Under the pieces are notes generated by a model that was not told the DNA's origin, ran no database searches, and was given only the letters and a program-made list of their open reading frames with translations. A DNA stretch of 64,000 bases from Prorocentrum cordatum. Lineage: Eukaryota; Sar; Dinophyceae; Prorocentrales; Prorocentraceae. How positions within the stretch are numbered: position 1 is the stretch's first letter; each line of letters begins with the position of its first letter. Positions 44,397 to 53,850 of the stretch are shown piece by piece. The position numbers and the translations under genes were made by a program. Location: NCBI GenBank assembly GCA_963575745.1, contig CAUYUJ010015961.1, forward strand, positions 147,001 to 211,000. The letters are read 5' to 3'.

Positions 44397-45233
44397 CTAG
44401 CCGCTAGTGGTAAGCTCTACTGCTCCCCCAGCAGCCACTGCCGCGAGGAGGTGCTCCCCTGGCTGAAGAACAGTCTCGTAGTCCCGTAAGCCTTCTGCGA
44501 AGTACTCGCTGGGTAGCGTGTTTGGAGCGTTCCTTCTGATGGCCCTGGCATTGTCTCGTAGCCAGTCGCCTGTGAGGGCAGGTGGGGCGGCCCTGGTGTT
44601 AGCTGGGTGCGACGCCCCATTCGGGCCAGCAGGTAGCGGCCAGAGTCGAGTTAATATCTGAGCGTTCGCTGGGCCCACTGCCGCCGAGTAGAGTCGAAGA
44701 GCGCTGTGCCCGGGGAGCCAAGCATTCGGGCGCATACTGCGTAGGTGCACTTCTCCCAGTTGGGCGCCGTGCCTATCCATAGTGGAGATTTCGAGGATTT
44801 GGGGCTGTATGGCACGCCTGGGAGCTTGTCGGACGGAGGATCTGGCCAGCGCGTCCACGTGCTCCTGCTGTTCTCTGGAGACGGCGGCAGCTCTGTGCAT
44901 GGGATCCCTGCTCGGTGTCGCAGGGAAGATCCTGATCGTTTGGGCGCCAACCGCGATACAGCTGGCGCCGACAAAGGCCGCCGCCATGGCGTCCACGGCC
45001 GCCAGGCGCATGCGGACTTGCGTCATGCACCTATAGTCCGAGACGTCAAAAAACCAAGCAAACACGGTGAAAACTTGTTCGACCGTGTCGGGCCCGGTGG
45101 TGGCCTCTACGGCTTGCATGACGTCAGCAGGCCGCGTTTGTCCCATGTCAGCCAGGTTCCATCGCAAGTGGAAGCCGCCCTCGGGGTCGGAGAGACGTAC
45201 AAAGAAGGGTCCCCCGCCCCAGGGTCCTTCCAA
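44397..45233 (-). CDS. Gene X, segment after the RING finger
   Basis: 278 codons: GGPFFVRLSDPEGGFHLRWN, EQVFTVFAWFFDVSDYRCMT, LAAVDAMAAAFVGASCIAVG, ending PGEHLLAAVAAGGAVELTTS before TAG 44397. The FAWFF...RLAAVDAMAAAFV stretch may be a fourth, weaker relative of the Trp-rich modules. It overlaps the RING segment in another frame, so a one-base shift near 45240 probably splits a single protein. Confidence 0.55.
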   Translation of the reverse strand: MEGPWGGGPFFVRLSDPEGGFHLRWNLADMGQTRPADVMQAVEATTGPDTVEQVFTVFAWFFDVSDYRCMTQVRMRLAAVDAMAAAFVGASCIAVGAQTIRIFPATPSRDPMHRAAAVSREQQEHVDALARSSVRQAPRRAIQPQILEISTMDRHGAQLGEVHLRSMRPNAWLPGHSALRLYSAAVGPANAQILTRLWPLPAGPNGASHPANTRAAPPALTGDWLRDNARAIRRNAPNTLPSEYFAEGLRDYETVLQPGEHLLAAVAAGGAVELTTSG

Positions 45234-45720
45234 GAGGATTCTGCGCGGTCCCAGGGCCGGCGTGGAGGATTCTTCTCCAAATATACGCGGGAGCTCTCAC
45301 ATGCTCGTGGATCCTGCGCATGTCGGCAAGCGTGACATACGTACGGGGCCGTCGAATTGCCAGCGTTTGTGCTCTAAGGCAGTCAAGGTCTGGGGCCGCC
45401 TGCCTGACAGCTTCGGCTAGCTCGTGTAGGCCCAGGAACGGCTGTAGCGGGGCTAGGGCACCGTCCCGTAGTTGCAGTAGGTCTGGAGGCACCGCAACAG
45501 CGGCGGCGTCGGCGTCACAGACTCGTCCGGGCAATCTTACGATGATACTACCCCTGTCGTTAGAACGGCAGTTGGGGCAGTTTACTGGGAAGCATCTTCC
45601 GTAGGTATGGGCCTGGGTCGGCTGGCTCACTCTCCACTGACTCAGACACTCACCATGGAAGAAATGGCCGCATGGCATCAGGACTTCCGCGGTGCCCAGA
45701 ATGTTCTCGCTGCAAATCAT
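45148..45720 (-). CDS. Gene X, RING-H2 finger segment
   Basis: The start reads PLCMICSENILGTAEVLMPC then GHFFHGECLSQW and, after a 26-residue spacer, CPNC. The order C-x2-C, C-x-H-x2-H-x2-C, C-x2-C is a RING-H2 finger, normally an E3 ubiquitin ligase domain that binds E2 enzymes. The spacer before the last pair is longer than usual. The following ~130 residues (GLHELAEAVRQAAPDLDCLR, TYVTLADMRRIHEHVRA) are unassigned. It joins the upstream 863-codon frame by a one-base shift near CCCC at 45757-45760. Confidence 0.75.
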   Translation of the reverse strand: MICSENILGTAEVLMPCGHFFHGECLSQWRVSQPTQAHTYGRCFPVNCPNCRSNDRGSIIVRLPGRVCDADAAAVAVPPDLLQLRDGALAPLQPFLGLHELAEAVRQAAPDLDCLRAQTLAIRRPRTYVTLADMRRIHEHVRAPAYIWRRILHAGPGTAQNPLGRTLGRGTLLCTSLRPRGRLPLAMEPG

Positions 45721-48241
45721 GCATAAGGGAGTGCCTTCGCCGAGATCCCAGGAAGGGGACCTTTACGGCATCCATGGTTTCTGGGGGGAGTCTGGCGTTG
45801 TCCCCAGGGGGCTGGCCGATCCGGGCAAGGCCATCTCCCAGGCTCTCGATGAGGGCTCTGGCGGAGACGCTCGCCTCAAGATGCGTCAGACAGGCCTCCT
45901 CGCCTAGGTGACTGATGAGGGCCTGTATTTGCACGTTACTGAGTTCGGAGTATGGCGTCAGATTGGCCCCTGGTGCCTCTCTGTTGAGGCAGGTGACCAC
46001 GTCTTCCGGCGCGTGCATTTCAGATCTCGTCATCCACCGATAGAGTACATCGCAGGGCCGGGAGTCCAACACTCGCACCGTCAGCGCTGGCCTCAGGAGG
46101 GGGAAGTAATGCGGGGCCAGGCAGAGCCACAGGGCTTTAGACATCCAGGAGCCTGGTTGCCCATTGGCTCTGTGGTCTAGCAGCACGCTCTGTGCGAGGC
46201 ACTGCGCCTGATCGCAGTTGACGGAAGTCCTTCCTTCAGGGGCGGCCATGGTGCCCCTGCCTGCGCCTTCCTCATCTCGTTGCCTGGCGTCTAGCGTGCG
46301 GATGAGTCTGTCCAGGTGCTCCCCCCTCGTGCTGCCTGGTGGTAGTCTACCCTGGGGGAGAGCACCTTGCGCCCGATTGAGCAGATGTCGTATGTCTGCG
46401 TGCCGGGGAGTGGTCGTGCTCGCAGCTTCCGCCGCCGCGTCCTCGGCTCCACGCTGCGCCCTTCCTACATGCGTCGGTCCTTGGTTCCTCAGATTCGTTC
46501 TCTGTTCGCCCCTGGCTTGCTCCGCTCGCGCTCTTGCCCCCGCTTCGACTGCCCGCCGGCCCCCTGACAAGATGGCGGACTGGAGGGAGCGACTCGCGCC
46601 CAGGTGCTCCATCATCCACTCCTGAAGCCGCGGCGCGATATAACTACCCGCTTCGGGCGCATCAAGCGTGGATCCAATGGCCCTGGAGGATGCGTCTGCC
46701 TCTGCAGCGAGAACCACCTGGGCGCCCCTGTACGACAGGACGCCTCGCGCTCTCCACCATGTGGCTGCCCGATCGATGATGTTAGTATTGATATTGATGG
46801 ACCTAAACGCCTGCTCGAGAACGATGCGACCCCTGCTCGCGGCAGTGCCCCAGATGAACGGAACCCAGATCCGGCTCCACTGCATGCCTGGGGTGACGGT
46901 GTTACTGGCCACCATTCTCCTGATTCGGTGGACCTCGTCGACAAAAGATCCTCGCTGGGCAAGTTCAGCAGGGGAGAGGCCTTGCATGGGATCAGGGGGA
47001 GGCCTATATTGGGCTGTTCCTCTGCTTCCATCTTCGCTACTAGAGCTTCTTCCGCCATCCCTGGAGTCGCCCACGTCCATGGGAGCGCCTCCGCCACTGG
47101 GTCGATCCGCATGCGCGTACTCTCGAGCACAGCTGACTGCACCTAAGCGTCGGATGACGGCATCGGTAACGAGGTTTCCCAGGGGGGGTCCTTGCCCCAT
47201 CTGGGCATGTAGCGGGCGCCATTCGGCGCGGGCTGCGGCCTGTAGCGCACCTCTCATGACCTCAGCTGCCTGAGCGTGGGGGCTGTCTCTGGCGTGCCAC
47301 CAGCGCCTACTGAGGTCTACGTCATTTCGGGTATCGCTTATTGCCTGGTCGAAGTAGTCGCCGCCAATGGTGTCGTTTAACCAGCTCAGATCATCCAGGT
47401 CCACCACTGTGTTCGGTCCTATCGCGATCGTCGTGGTTGGCCTGTTCATTGGGGGACCCCTCCAGTGCGGTGGTGGGTGCGCGATTGGATCTTCGCGATA
47501 GAGCTGCGGTGGGAACCAACCGCCGAGTCGTCCATCGGGGCAAGTCCTAAGGACTCGTCGTACTCTTAAGCAGGCCTCAAGGGCCCAGGACTCTGGCGCG
47601 GAGCAAAGCAGGGCGAGGGCGGCCACTGCTGGGCGCAGTTGCATCTCGTCTCCAAGGTCTGCTCTGTCGATGAAGCCGCTGTTGGCCCATGTGCCGGGTT
47701 GGGACGCCATGTGCCTCCAGGCTCCCAGAAGCTCACCCACGAGCCAGGTCGGGGTAAAATCCGTGGGGCCCGGCTGAGCTGGAAAGTAAAGGTGCTCTGC
47801 GATTGGGGCGTATCGCATGCCTGCCCTGACCAGCTGAAGTTGCAGGGTGCTATCAAGGAGGTCGAGGGCGTGCCTGTTGAGTGGCTGGCCCGTTTCCGCG
47901 CTGGGGTGAACCTGGCGGGGGTCGCCCGACTGCTGCTCGCCTCCGCTGTAACTCCACTGGTTGCAGTGTCGGCCCGTCGGGTCTCGAAGCATCCACGATC
48001 CGCAGAAGTCGCACCGTTGAGTCGGGCAAAAGAAGTCCCGCAGCAGCAGGCGGTGCGCCGTGGTGGACCAGGGCCACGCGTTGTCATTTCTGTCGCCACT
48101 TTGGATCGGTACTCCGGGGATGCCAATTGTGCTGGCCGTCACTCCTGTTAGACCTGGCTCTGCCCATGGTACGGGGCCTCTACCTGATTGTCGTCTCGAG
48201 TGTACGTCGTCCGTTCGAAATTGCCCCTCCTGGTGGCCCAC
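45650..48241 (-). CDS. Gene X, central 863-codon frame
   Basis: Long uninterrupted frame without recognisable enzyme motifs. It contains a possible zinc site (CPTQRCDFCGSW with a later HC), a hydrophobic helical part (TWLVGELLGAWRHMAS, VAALALLCSAPESWALEACL), an Asp-rich strand region (NTVVDLDDLSWLNDTIGGDY), and the Trp-rich module MQWSRIWVPFIWGTAASRGR then INTNIIDRAATWW (about 46890-46750). An Arg/Ala-rich linker follows. Its length and codon regularity argue for real protein. Upstream it connects to the N-terminal frame near 48180. Confidence 0.65.
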   Translation of the reverse strand: MGHQEGQFRTDDVHSRRQSGRGPVPWAEPGLTGVTASTIGIPGVPIQSGDRNDNAWPWSTTAHRLLLRDFFCPTQRCDFCGSWMLRDPTGRHCNQWSYSGGEQQSGDPRQVHPSAETGQPLNRHALDLLDSTLQLQLVRAGMRYAPIAEHLYFPAQPGPTDFTPTWLVGELLGAWRHMASQPGTWANSGFIDRADLGDEMQLRPAVAALALLCSAPESWALEACLRVRRVLRTCPDGRLGGWFPPQLYREDPIAHPPPHWRGPPMNRPTTTIAIGPNTVVDLDDLSWLNDTIGGDYFDQAISDTRNDVDLSRRWWHARDSPHAQAAEVMRGALQAAARAEWRPLHAQMGQGPPLGNLVTDAVIRRLGAVSCAREYAHADRPSGGGAPMDVGDSRDGGRSSSSEDGSRGTAQYRPPPDPMQGLSPAELAQRGSFVDEVHRIRRMVASNTVTPGMQWSRIWVPFIWGTAASRGRIVLEQAFRSININTNIIDRAATWWRARGVLSYRGAQVVLAAEADASSRAIGSTLDAPEAGSYIAPRLQEWMMEHLGASRSLQSAILSGGRRAVEAGARARAEQARGEQRTNLRNQGPTHVGRAQRGAEDAAAEAASTTTPRHADIRHLLNRAQGALPQGRLPPGSTRGEHLDRLIRTLDARQRDEEGAGRGTMAAPEGRTSVNCDQAQCLAQSVLLDHRANGQPGSWMSKALWLCLAPHYFPLLRPALTVRVLDSRPCDVLYRWMTRSEMHAPEDVVTCLNREAPGANLTPYSELSNVQIQALISHLGEEACLTHLEASVSARALIESLGDGLARIGQPPGDNARLPPETMDAVKVPFLGSRRRHSLMHDLQREHSGHRGSPDAMRPFLPW

Positions 48242-48807
48242 TGTCTGATGTCCCTGTGGTCCGGAAAATGAACTATGTTTTGTCTGCGCTCGTGAATTAG
48301 AACTCTGTACGCGTAAGCTCTGGTCTCGTCGTCCATGGGGTCTTGGGTACCGTCTGGCCGGTTGGGGCCGCTGCCGCGCAGTGGCACAGCATCACGGGGA
48401 GACCTGGTGGGCGAGAGCATGTTGTTCGTGTCGTATCCACTCGGAGGCTCCATCCCGATGTCGCAATGGTGCGCTGCGGTAGTCATGACGGTGTACTCGA
48501 GACGTGCTAGTTGCATTTCCACCACGGAAGGGTCGTCCGCGTCCAGTCTTTCCATCCTTACGAAGGGGTCGTGAGTGACACTCGCGAAGCGGAAGGCTAG
48601 CACCTGCGTCGGATCAGGTTGAGTACCCCCTAAGCGTCCTTCGTGGTCCCCGCCTGTGACTGACCAGACCAGCCTGGAGAGGTCCATGATGGCGAGGGCT
48701 GGTGCCGAGGTGGCTCGCTGAGATCCGAACCCGGGGAGGAGAGCGTCGTTTGGGACCGCTCGCAGGGGGCTGCCTTCCCGCATAGACCAGGGCGATGCCC
48801 CCTCCAC
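48148..48807 (-). CDS. Gene X, second segment
   Basis: Frame reading ASPWSMREGSPLRAVPND, PALAIMDLSRLVWSVTGG, TQVLAFRFASVTHDPFVRME, and HERRQNIVHFPDHRDIRQWA. It is joined to the ATG-bearing frame upstream by a shift in a G5 run near 48800-48804, and to the 863-codon frame near 48180. Folded-looking and unassigned. Confidence 0.6.
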   Translation of the reverse strand: MEGASPWSMREGSPLRAVPNDALLPGFGSQRATSAPALAIMDLSRLVWSVTGGDHEGRLGGTQPDPTQVLAFRFASVTHDPFVRMERLDADDPSVVEMQLARLEYTVMTTAAHHCDIGMEPPSGYDTNNMLSPTRSPRDAVPLRGSGPNRPDGTQDPMDDETRAYAYRVLIHERRQNIVHFPDHRDIRQWATRRGNFERTTYTRDDNQVEAPYHGQSQV

Positions 48808-48926
48808 GCGTGGTGGGTGAGGAGTTCCAGGTTACTGGTTTGGTCTGCGGTTCTAGGTGCCCCTCGGTCGGGGATTTCACGCCAGGGGCCGTCGATACGT
48901 ACTAGGTGGCGACGGAGGGCATTCAT
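48795..48926 (-). CDS. Gene X, probable N-terminus
   Basis: An ATG at 48926 begins MNALRRHLVRIDGPWREIPD and continues to LELLTHHAWRG before a frame change in GGGGG. It is the most upstream ATG in the protein-like stretch. The sequence above it turns into a C-run and non-coding DNA, so this is the likely start of a protein of roughly 2,200 residues if the indels were absent. Confidence 0.5.
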
Positions 48927-48939
48927 GGTGCCCCCCCTG

Positions 48940-49440
48940 CCTGTGACCAGGGGGGGGGGTGAGATCCTGCGCGGCGTGTGCAGAGAAAAAAAGAACCCCA
49001 CTTTGGATGTGGGGAATAAATACACACAGAGAACAGGATTCCCCATATCTTCACATATAGTTTCTGGGCTTCTATCTTCCCCCCTCACTTCCCATCTTTT
49101 CCCATCTCTTCTGGGAATCGACGATTTTTGTGTCTGTGTGTTGTCTCTCCTCCTGATCGGCGGTCCCAGCCAGCGAATCGAATCGCATATCGACTTGGAA
49201 CGCCGGCGGCCCTGCCCTGCCGCGAATCGATCTCGGGTGCTCGGGCAGGGCTCCGCGCCGCCCCCGGGGGCGCCCCCGCGCTGCCCCCTCGCGCGAGGCG
49301 GGGGCGGGGCTCGCCCCACCGGCAGTCCTGGGTCCAGACCCACGGGGGAGGGGGGGGGGCGCGAGGCAGTGCCAGTCACGGCGCACGCTGGCGCTTCGGG
49401 AGGTCAGGAGGGGCGCCGACGCCCACGGCGACTCGAGGGC
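48940..49440. other. Region upstream of gene X, no gene recognised
   Basis: Holds a hairpin CCCCACTTTGGATGTGGGG (48992-49010), an AT-richer stretch with AATAAATACACACAG, a CCCATCTTTT motif, and GC-rich sequence. It may include the promoter and 5'-UTR of gene X, but no element can be assigned. Confidence 0.4.
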
Positions 49441-50500
49441 TGCACGCTCTGTGTCAGCGCATCCCGAGGCTCATCACTCGCGAGGTTCTGCTGGCAGGCG
49501 CCAACCCATCGGATGCGAGGCGGCAGCACAGGGGCCCTGGACACCCGCGCGGGCGCGGCTGCACGGCGGGCAGCAGGTCGGCAGCTCCAGGCATCGACGG
49601 CCGGGGGCCGGCGCAGAGGCAGCGAGGCAGGAGCGAGCACGCGATGCGGCTGCCGCGTTTGGCCACGCGAGACGGGCACGCCGTGCGACATCACGTGCGG
49701 CCACACGAGGCGAGCACGCGCAGCCAGGCCACTCCAGGCCACACGAGGCGAGCGCGCCATGCGATGTCAAGTTCGGCCGCACGCGACGAGCGCGCGCCGC
49801 GCAGTGTCACGCGCGGCCACGGGAGACGGGCACACGATCTGATATCACGCGTGGCAGGTTTTTTTTTGTTCTCCCAGCGGACCGATAACAATGCAGATGG
49901 CACTCGAAGAAGGGCACCGCGCAGCTGCGAAAGCGAGAAATCGTCGATGGAGAAAGAGCACCCTTCATAGAAAAAAACACCCGCATCACTGTGGACGGCT
50001 CGCGAGACACGGCTGGCCATTCGTGCGCCCCACCGACCAGACCCCCTCCCACGTCTGAACGCCCCTCCCGCCCCCTGCCTGCTCTTAGACGTCCGGCACC
50101 TCGGTGCTGCTCGATCCGTGAGCCCCTGGACTTCTCGACCTCTGACACGCAGCCGGGAGCGGGGCAGAATCGGATCTGCACCACTTGGGAGTCTCTGAAA
50201 TCTGGACATTCCGGAGGATGCCTCGGGCGCCGCGGCCACTCCAGAGCGCTGCATGACTCTCTGACAGCGCTGCGGAACGCTGGGGGACGACTTGTCCCAA
50301 TCCTGTGAGCAAACAAACAAGGACCTCTAACACTTTGGGAGGGAACCTGACTACCTACCAGACCACCCCAACCCAACCCGAAGACCCGAAATTCGGGTTG
50401 GGGGGGTACGGGTTCCATATGTGTTTGCTCGATGTTCCACGACCCCCCCAACTGGAAATCGAGGATAAATTGGGGCATTCAGGTTGGGTTGGGGTGGTTT
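49440..50500. other. GC-rich sequence with ~38-bp tandem repeats
   Basis: Five degenerate units starting GGCCACRCGAGRCG at 49661, 49699, 49737, 49775 and 49815 (spacing 38-40 bp). The flanks hold no convincing gene. A run of AACCCAACCCGAAGACCCGA and its near-inverse GGTTGGGTTGGGGTGG lies at 50360-50510. Confidence 0.55.
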
Positions 50501-51106
50501 GGTGGGTGGTGAGAACCTAGAGGCCCGCAAGCACTAGGGATAGGGAGCGCTTCTGCAGATGTCTCGGACCAAGCCGCCCAGGTGCAACATCCAATATCCC
50601 CAGTGCGAAGACGGGGATCTGAGTGAGGCCATGCCTTCATCGTGCTACCAAGGCGAGGGGTGATTTAGTTCTCGATGACCCCGGGTCAGCCAAGGAGCCC
50701 TTCCCCACGGCCGGCACCTCGTCCGAGCCCGTTCCGTCGGCCTCGAGGACCGCAGCGTGCTTCCCGAGGCTGGCCGCTGGGACGAGCTGGCCGCCCCGGA
50801 GCTCCCAACGAGGAGGAGGAGGAGGAGGAGGAGGAGGAGGAGGAGGAGGAGGAGGAGGAGGAGGAGGAGGAGGAGGAGGGCGGCGCACGTCCGGGCTCGG
50901 GCCCGCCCCAGCGCCGAGGCGGCCTGGCCAGCATCCGCTTGCTGAGCTCCTCCGCGGCCTTCTTGATGAAGGGCTTCGCCTCGGGGGGGGGGCGCTCCTC
51001 CTCCTCCTCCTCCTCCTCCTCCTCCTCCTCCTCGTCCTCCTCCTCCGCCTCCTCCTCCTCCCTCCTCCTCCCTCCTCCTCCTCCTCCTCCCCCTCCTCCT
51101 CGCACG
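50500..51106. repeat. GAG and CCT microsatellites next to the LINE
   Basis: A GGA run (50810-50880), GC-rich spacer, then CCT repeats (50998-51105). The latter reads as a GGA tail on the minus strand directly after the LINE 3'-UTR. The poly-Glu, poly-Ser and poly-Leu frames are artefacts. Confidence 0.85.
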
Positions 51107-51131
51107 TAGCTCGGAATGAGTTCGTAGTCTC

Positions 51132-52511
51132 TTAGCTCGCTCGATCGTCCAGTTGCTGTAACAGCTGCGCTCTGGCAGCATGGGCCTGCTGTGCTATCAA
51201 CGTTGGGTCAACATTGGCCTGGCTCCGAGTTGAGTGGTATAAGTAGAAACTCAAAATCAGGCGTTGCACAGCTAGCAGACGTTGGTCACCACTCATATCC
51301 TTGCCGATCCCCAGTCTGCGATCAAGAAGATCCTCAAACGGAGCCGACGGGACCCACATGGATTGCACAGCACCCCACAGCAACGGACAAGACAAGTAAT
51401 GCTTCTGCGTGTCGCACTCACTGGGGCAACCGAATTTGCAGGGGATGTTGACCTGTCGAACCCTCCGCTCCGTCGCCCACCCGCCCACCACCGTCTCAAT
51501 AGCCGAGGCCTGCCATGAGGGCGGAAGAGCACTGATGCACTCCTTGAGCAGCTTCCAGCTGCAGGCTGCCTTGGCCCGGCTAGAGAGAGGAGCCGCCGTC
51601 CACTTCTCCATGCGCTTAAAAATGGTGTCTCCTAGATTCTCTTGGAAAAGTTCAACCTCCAGCCACCTCGAGATCGTCCTCTGAATAGGGACCACAGGAC
51701 CCCCAGCCACCACCTGAAGCATCTGCGCCTCTCTGAGGGCATCCAAGGCGAGAGCAACGGGGCGGGCGAGACGACGAGAAGAGGAAAATCCATTATCGGC
51801 ATCAGCAAGCTCCTGGACAAACGAAGGCTCAATCCAGTGTTCAAGCTCCCACTTGTCCTGCATCCACAACTTCATTGGCAAAAACTCTTTAGCCGCGTGC
51901 TGCTGATTCTTCCATAAACTACGCCAATTCGTGATCGTCTGTCTGGAGGCGCGCAGGAGAGCGGAGAGCGACTGCACGAGCATAGACTGCGGCCGAATCT
52001 TCGACCATTGTCTCAAGGCCAGCAATTGAGAGAGGGGAAAGGTAAAGGCGGGGAGGTGGAGGATCTTGTGGATAGCCCACGACTTCTATCTCAAGATGGG
52101 CTGAGGCATGCGGGAGAGCTGGGACAGGTAGCTGTACTTCGATACTGCCCTAGAGTTGCACAGAGTGACGGCTATCGAAGGGGCGGCCTTTGTCGCAGCA
52201 AGGTCTTTAACAACCACAACCCACTCTCGGAACGCACGGCGCCGCACTAACTCTCTCGACGCTGCTGGACCGATCCACACCCCAAGATATCCCGCCGCAG
52301 AGACAATTTGACTTGCTGTCCACTTCGGAACAAGTTGCTTCAACCCCCTCTGGACCTGCTCAACAAGATGGGAGGAGAAAGGGGCGGAGACTGGGACGAT
52401 CTGGCACTTCGGAATTTTAAGCCATAGGCCAGCGAGAAGACGTGCCGCACAGAAGGTGCCAGGAAAGGCGTGACAGCGCCGCAAGCTCCCTGACCGCCAC
52501 CCCCACATCAT
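51132..52511 (-). pseudogene. LINE ORF2 C-terminal region with zinc knuckle
   Basis: After RT the protein reads LLAGLWLKIPKCQIVPVSAP and GYLGVWIGPAASRELVRRRA, then in another frame LRQWSKIRPQSMLVQSLSAL through to the end. Near the C-terminus CKFGCPSECDTQKHYLSC gives a Cys/His knuckle (C...C, H-x3-C) typical of LINE ORF2 tails. Stop at 51132, followed by ~25 bases and a GGA tract. Confidence 0.8.
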
Positions 52512-53330
52512 CCGCGCACACCCCCACCTCCGACCCAGGATGCTTGCAAAGCCTACTTCTCATGCCCCGAATTAGTGGGTCCATCGCGAGAGCCCACAGG
52601 CTGCCACTGGACGGGTCACCCTGCTTTACTCCTGAGTCGATCAGGCAGAACGGAAGCAACAACCTCTGCAGCGCTACTCGAGCCGCAGCAAATGCATAGG
52701 TAGCACGCAGGAAGAGACGAAAACCTTCAGGGATACCTACCAGTTCCAGGACTCTCTCCAAGGAACCATGTGGATAAGAGAGGGAAAGGCGCTGCCGAAG
52801 TCGAGGGGGAGGAGAAGAGGCAGATTAACAGCCGCCGAGGGGAGCATGTTGGCAATCCTAGCTGTGGGCTCTAGAAGCGTGGTGTTGTTAAGAAAGTTCC
52901 CACCTGCCACAAGTCCACGCTGGTCGCTATGCAGCTCCTTCGACAGGGTCGGGCTGAGACACTGGTTGCATGCTGCTGACAAAATCTTTACATCAGTGCT
53001 GTTGAGGGCAAGGCCTGGCGGTGGCAGGCCCACGAACGACGAAGCTCGCATCTTCCGCCGCCCTACCCCTGGGAGCAAAAACCAGCAAGATATCATGTAA
53101 TCCAAGGGGGGGAGTCCAGAGAAGAGTTCCAGGAGCAGCACATGGAGCACAGGCACGGCAATCTTCGCACCTCTCCACGCCGAGTACGGAAGCCCATCAG
53201 GGCCTGGAGCCGTGGGAGATGCGTGAACGAGAGCATTGCGAAGCTTTTCCTCTGTCGGCGGCTTCGGGTTCGACCTATCAAACTGCTTGATATGCTTAGT
53301 CAGGCACGCATCTAAGCACTTAAATGGGGC
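52417..53330 (-). pseudogene. LINE ORF2 reverse transcriptase
   Basis: Start of RT: ALVHASPTAPGPDGLPYSAW (about 53240-53180). Motif A is LLLPLDFGSAFPSLIH with the catalytic Asp (about 52815-52765). Motif B is SGVKQGDPSSGSLWALAMDP (about 52640-52580). Motif C is VGVCADDVGVA (about 52530-52500), with Cys in place of the usual Phe/Tyr before ADD. Spread over at least three frames. Confidence 0.9.
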
Positions 53331-53850
53331 TGGCTTCGGCGAAAATACGGGGGCCTAATGCTCTCTGAGCGCTTCTTTCATACAGAGAGGGGAGGAGAGG
53401 ACCACTCCCGAGGGGTCCAAAAGGCCCTGGAAGGGGGAGAGACTTCCCTTTTGGAGCCCAGAGCTCCCCCCGCCGCCGTTCAGCCTTCATACACGCACGC
53501 AGTCGCTTGCGCTCAAGAAAAAGCGCCGACTCTGCTCGGACCTCTTCCTGCGCCCTGGCGAAACGGTTAGCGTGCACTTCTTGCTGCAGCTGTTCATACT
53601 GCCTACGAAATCGCATTGGGTCAATTCGCGAGACCACAGTGACAGGGCCCTCCTCAAGTCTCAAGAGGCCCCTCGCGATGGTCGCTTTGGCCAGGAGCTT
53701 CTTGGCAAGATCTAGATCATCAAAGCGAACGGCTCTAGCAACCGAACAGGAAATCATCAGGCGCGCCCCCAGAGGTGGGGCGCCAATTCTAGTGAGACGA
53801 TTCCTGGCAAAGCGAGCGGCCTCACGCATCAGCCTTTTTTCAGCTCCCTC
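53320..53850 (-). pseudogene. LINE ORF2 linker
   Basis: Basic helical sequence: LMREAARFARNRLTRIGAPP, RFDDLDLAKKLLAKATIARG, FRRQYEQLQQEVHANRFARA. It lies between endonuclease and reverse transcriptase, as in other LINEs. It ends PKPAPFKC-like in another frame at the start of the RT domain. Confidence 0.65.

Noticed and set aside
41967-44400. Plus-strand frames opposite gene X and the Helitron
   Set aside because: They are mirror frames of GC-rich minus-strand coding sequence with no domains of their own.
49691-50478. 210- and 223-codon minus-strand frames in GC-rich DNA
   Set aside because: They cross tandem repeats, overlap each other in different frames and lack domains.
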